Below are positions 4,412 to 5,574 of a DNA stretch of 5,574 nucleotides, one piece after another. This DNA comes from Erysipelotrichaceae bacterium (GTDB lineage Bacteria > Bacillota_I > Bacilli_A > Erysipelotrichales > Erysipelotrichaceae). The stretch lies in assembly GCA_017511325.1 (NCBI GenBank), contig JAFWKS010000247.1, positions 1 to 5,574 of the forward strand, in the 5' to 3' direction. The notes below the pieces were generated by a model. The model was not told where the DNA came from and did no database searches. It saw only the letters and a list, made by a program, of their open reading frames with translations. Every line of letters begins with the position of its first letter. The first letter of the stretch is position 1. The translations under genes were made by a program, and so were the position numbers.

Positions 4412-5574
4412 GAACTATTGAAAAATAATATAAGACTTATCAGACAGAAAACAGTGATCCTGTTCTTTGCCTTTTTATTGTTTTGTCTTAACGGCTGTGC
4501 AAGATCAGCCAATGAAAACGCAATGAAATACAGAAACGGCAGATGCATCGTCTTTTATCCGCCGGAAAACGAAACGATCAAAGAATATGCGATGAGTCTT
4601 TGTGAAGACAAAGAAGAAAGAGTCTATGATTACCGGATCGAAAAAGCCGGTGATTACCTCAAGATCACATATGATGGTCTGAAATATTTCTATATCGGTG
4701 AGGATCTCAATGATCTAATCTTAAACATAACAGATGGAAGACAGATGCTTTCAGACATGCTTAGATATGAGATGAAGAAAAGCGAGATCGATGCGGCCTA
4801 TACCACACAGTTCTGGCATGACTCTGACAAGGATAACCTTGTGCTTGATGATATCGAAGTAAAACTTGAAGAAGATCATCTTGATCTTTATTTCAAAGAC
4901 TTTGACTATACGCTCGTTCTTCCTTTGGGTTATCTCAAGATGCTTACAGGAAAGGATCTGGGTTTCAATGAGATCAATGACTATGAGTTGAAGACCTACA
5001 TCAGCTTAAACAGACCGATGGTGGCTATCACATATGATGATGGTCCAAATCAAACAGTCGATGAAGTGATCTATGATATTTTCAGCAAGTATGATGCCCG
5101 AGCCACTTTCTATGTGGCAGGCTATCGTATGAGCAAGCGCGAGATGGACAATATTGAACATGGCATCGAACTTGGGATGGAATTCGGTTCCCACAGTGAG
5201 GATCATTCCAATCTTTCTCAGTTGGATGCGTATGAAGCAAAAGCCATGATAATGGAACCGGTAAACTATGTCTATGAAAAACTGGGGTATAGGATGAGGA
5301 CCTACCGTCCGCCATATGGAAGCAGGAATTATGATATGGAAAATATCATCGATATGCCGGCCATCCTGTGGACCGTTGATACCAAGGACTGGTATTACCG
5401 GGATGAGGAAACTACATATGAAAGAGCCATGTCGGATATTAAGGACGGCGATATCATTCTGATGCATTCGCTGTACATGTCTTCAGCTTTGGCCAGCCAA
5501 CGGATCGTACCTGAACTGATAGACAGGGGATTCCAGTTAGTCACGGTAAGCGAACTTCTTGAAGCCAAAGGCTA
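4403..5574 (+). CDS. Lipoprotein polysaccharide deacetylase (CE4, NodB domain), probable peptidoglycan deacetylase; 3' end at or just past the window edge
   Basis: 390 codons are visible, ending in Lys-Gly then TA, so the next codon is either Tyr or the stop. Residues 1-32 form a lipoprotein signal: basic n-region (KNNIRLIRQK), hydrophobic core, and lipobox LNGC with Cys32 as the lipidated residue. Residues 35-200 are a charged alpha/beta region I do not recognise, in the position where PdaC- and PgdA-type enzymes carry accessory domains. The NodB domain (about 206-388) has all five CE4 motifs: TYDDGP (210-215; base Asp212, metal Asp213), GSHSEDH (262-268; metal His264 and His268), RPPYG (302-306), DTKDWYYR (326-333), and ILMHS (352-356; catalytic His355). 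It should deacetylate an N-acetylated cell-surface glycan, most likely peptidoglycan, outside the membrane, which typically gives lysozyme resistance. No Shine-Dalgarno precedes ATG 4403; a GTG at 4454 would remove the basic n-region. Confidence 0.92.
   Translation, partial: MIKELLKNNIRLIRQKTVILFFAFLLFCLNGCARSANENAMKYRNGRCIVFYPPENETIKEYAMSLCEDKEERVYDYRIEKAGDYLKITYDGLKYFYIGEDLNDLILNITDGRQMLSDMLRYEMKKSEIDAAYTTQFWHDSDKDNLVLDDIEVKLEEDHLDLYFKDFDYTLVLPLGYLKMLTGKDLGFNEINDYELKTYISLNRPMVAITYDDGPNQTVDEVIYDIFSKYDARATFYVAGYRMSKREMDNIEHGIELGMEFGSHSEDHSNLSQLDAYEAKAMIMEPVNYVYEKLGYRMRTYRPPYGSRNYDMENIIDMPAILWTVDTKDWYYRDEETTYERAMSDIKDGDIILMHSLYMSSALASQRIVPELIDRGFQLVTVSELLEAKG

Noticed and set aside
5006..5467. 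153-codon minus-strand reading frame
   Set aside because: It lies entirely opposite the NodB domain of the deacetylase, whose catalytic motifs are all on the plus strand; it is an antisense shadow.

Overview
The window reads as chromosomal DNA of a Gram-positive Firmicute with moderate GC. The evidence is: good Shine-Dalgarno sequences on several genes, a lipoprotein-anchored NodB-type polysaccharide deacetylase, a secreted protein with a Gram-positive style signal peptide, a small bacterial malic enzyme, and a tRNA gene with an encoded CCA. TGA is used as a stop and TGG as Trp, so the mycoplasma code is excluded. An Erysipelotrichia-like gut bacterium is my best guess, but the sequence alone does not prove it. 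There are no mobile elements, CRISPR arrays or phage genes.

Layout. (1) Positions 1-384, minus strand: the 5' part of a gene for a secreted protein with a putative Ig-like repeat, cut by the window edge. (2) Positions 385-492: a short divergent intergenic region holding two perfect inverted repeats. The second runs into the start of (3), a plus-strand gene at 493-795 for a small Cro/C1-type (HTH_26-like) DNA-binding protein. (4) Positions 796-995: an AT-rich spacer with a weak terminator candidate and a good sigma-A type promoter. (5) Positions 996-3286: a two-gene operon with a 1-bp overlap, encoding a type-2 malate/L-lactate dehydrogenase (Ldh_2 family) and an NAD(P)-dependent malic enzyme. 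(6) Positions 3395-4291: a six-helix membrane protein resembling the Pr6Pr / FAR-17a-AIG1 family, with an extra soluble C-terminal region. (7) Positions 4297-4370, minus strand: tRNA-Gly with anticodon CCC, convergent with and almost touching the membrane-protein gene. (8) Positions 4403 to the edge: a lipoprotein CE4 polysaccharide deacetylase whose start region is interlocked with the tRNA promoter.

How it fits together. The two-gene operon is the clear functional unit. One enzyme interconverts a 2-hydroxyacid (probably malate) and its 2-oxoacid, and the next oxidatively decarboxylates malate to pyruvate, so together they link oxaloacetate, malate and pyruvate and can move reducing power between nicotinamide pools. 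The HTH gene upstream points the same way but has its own spacer and is only a candidate regulator. The secreted protein and the deacetylase are envelope functions unrelated to the operon. No clear new multi-gene system is visible. The most unusual signals are the paired inverted repeats around the HTH gene start and the interlocked tRNA/deacetylase start region.
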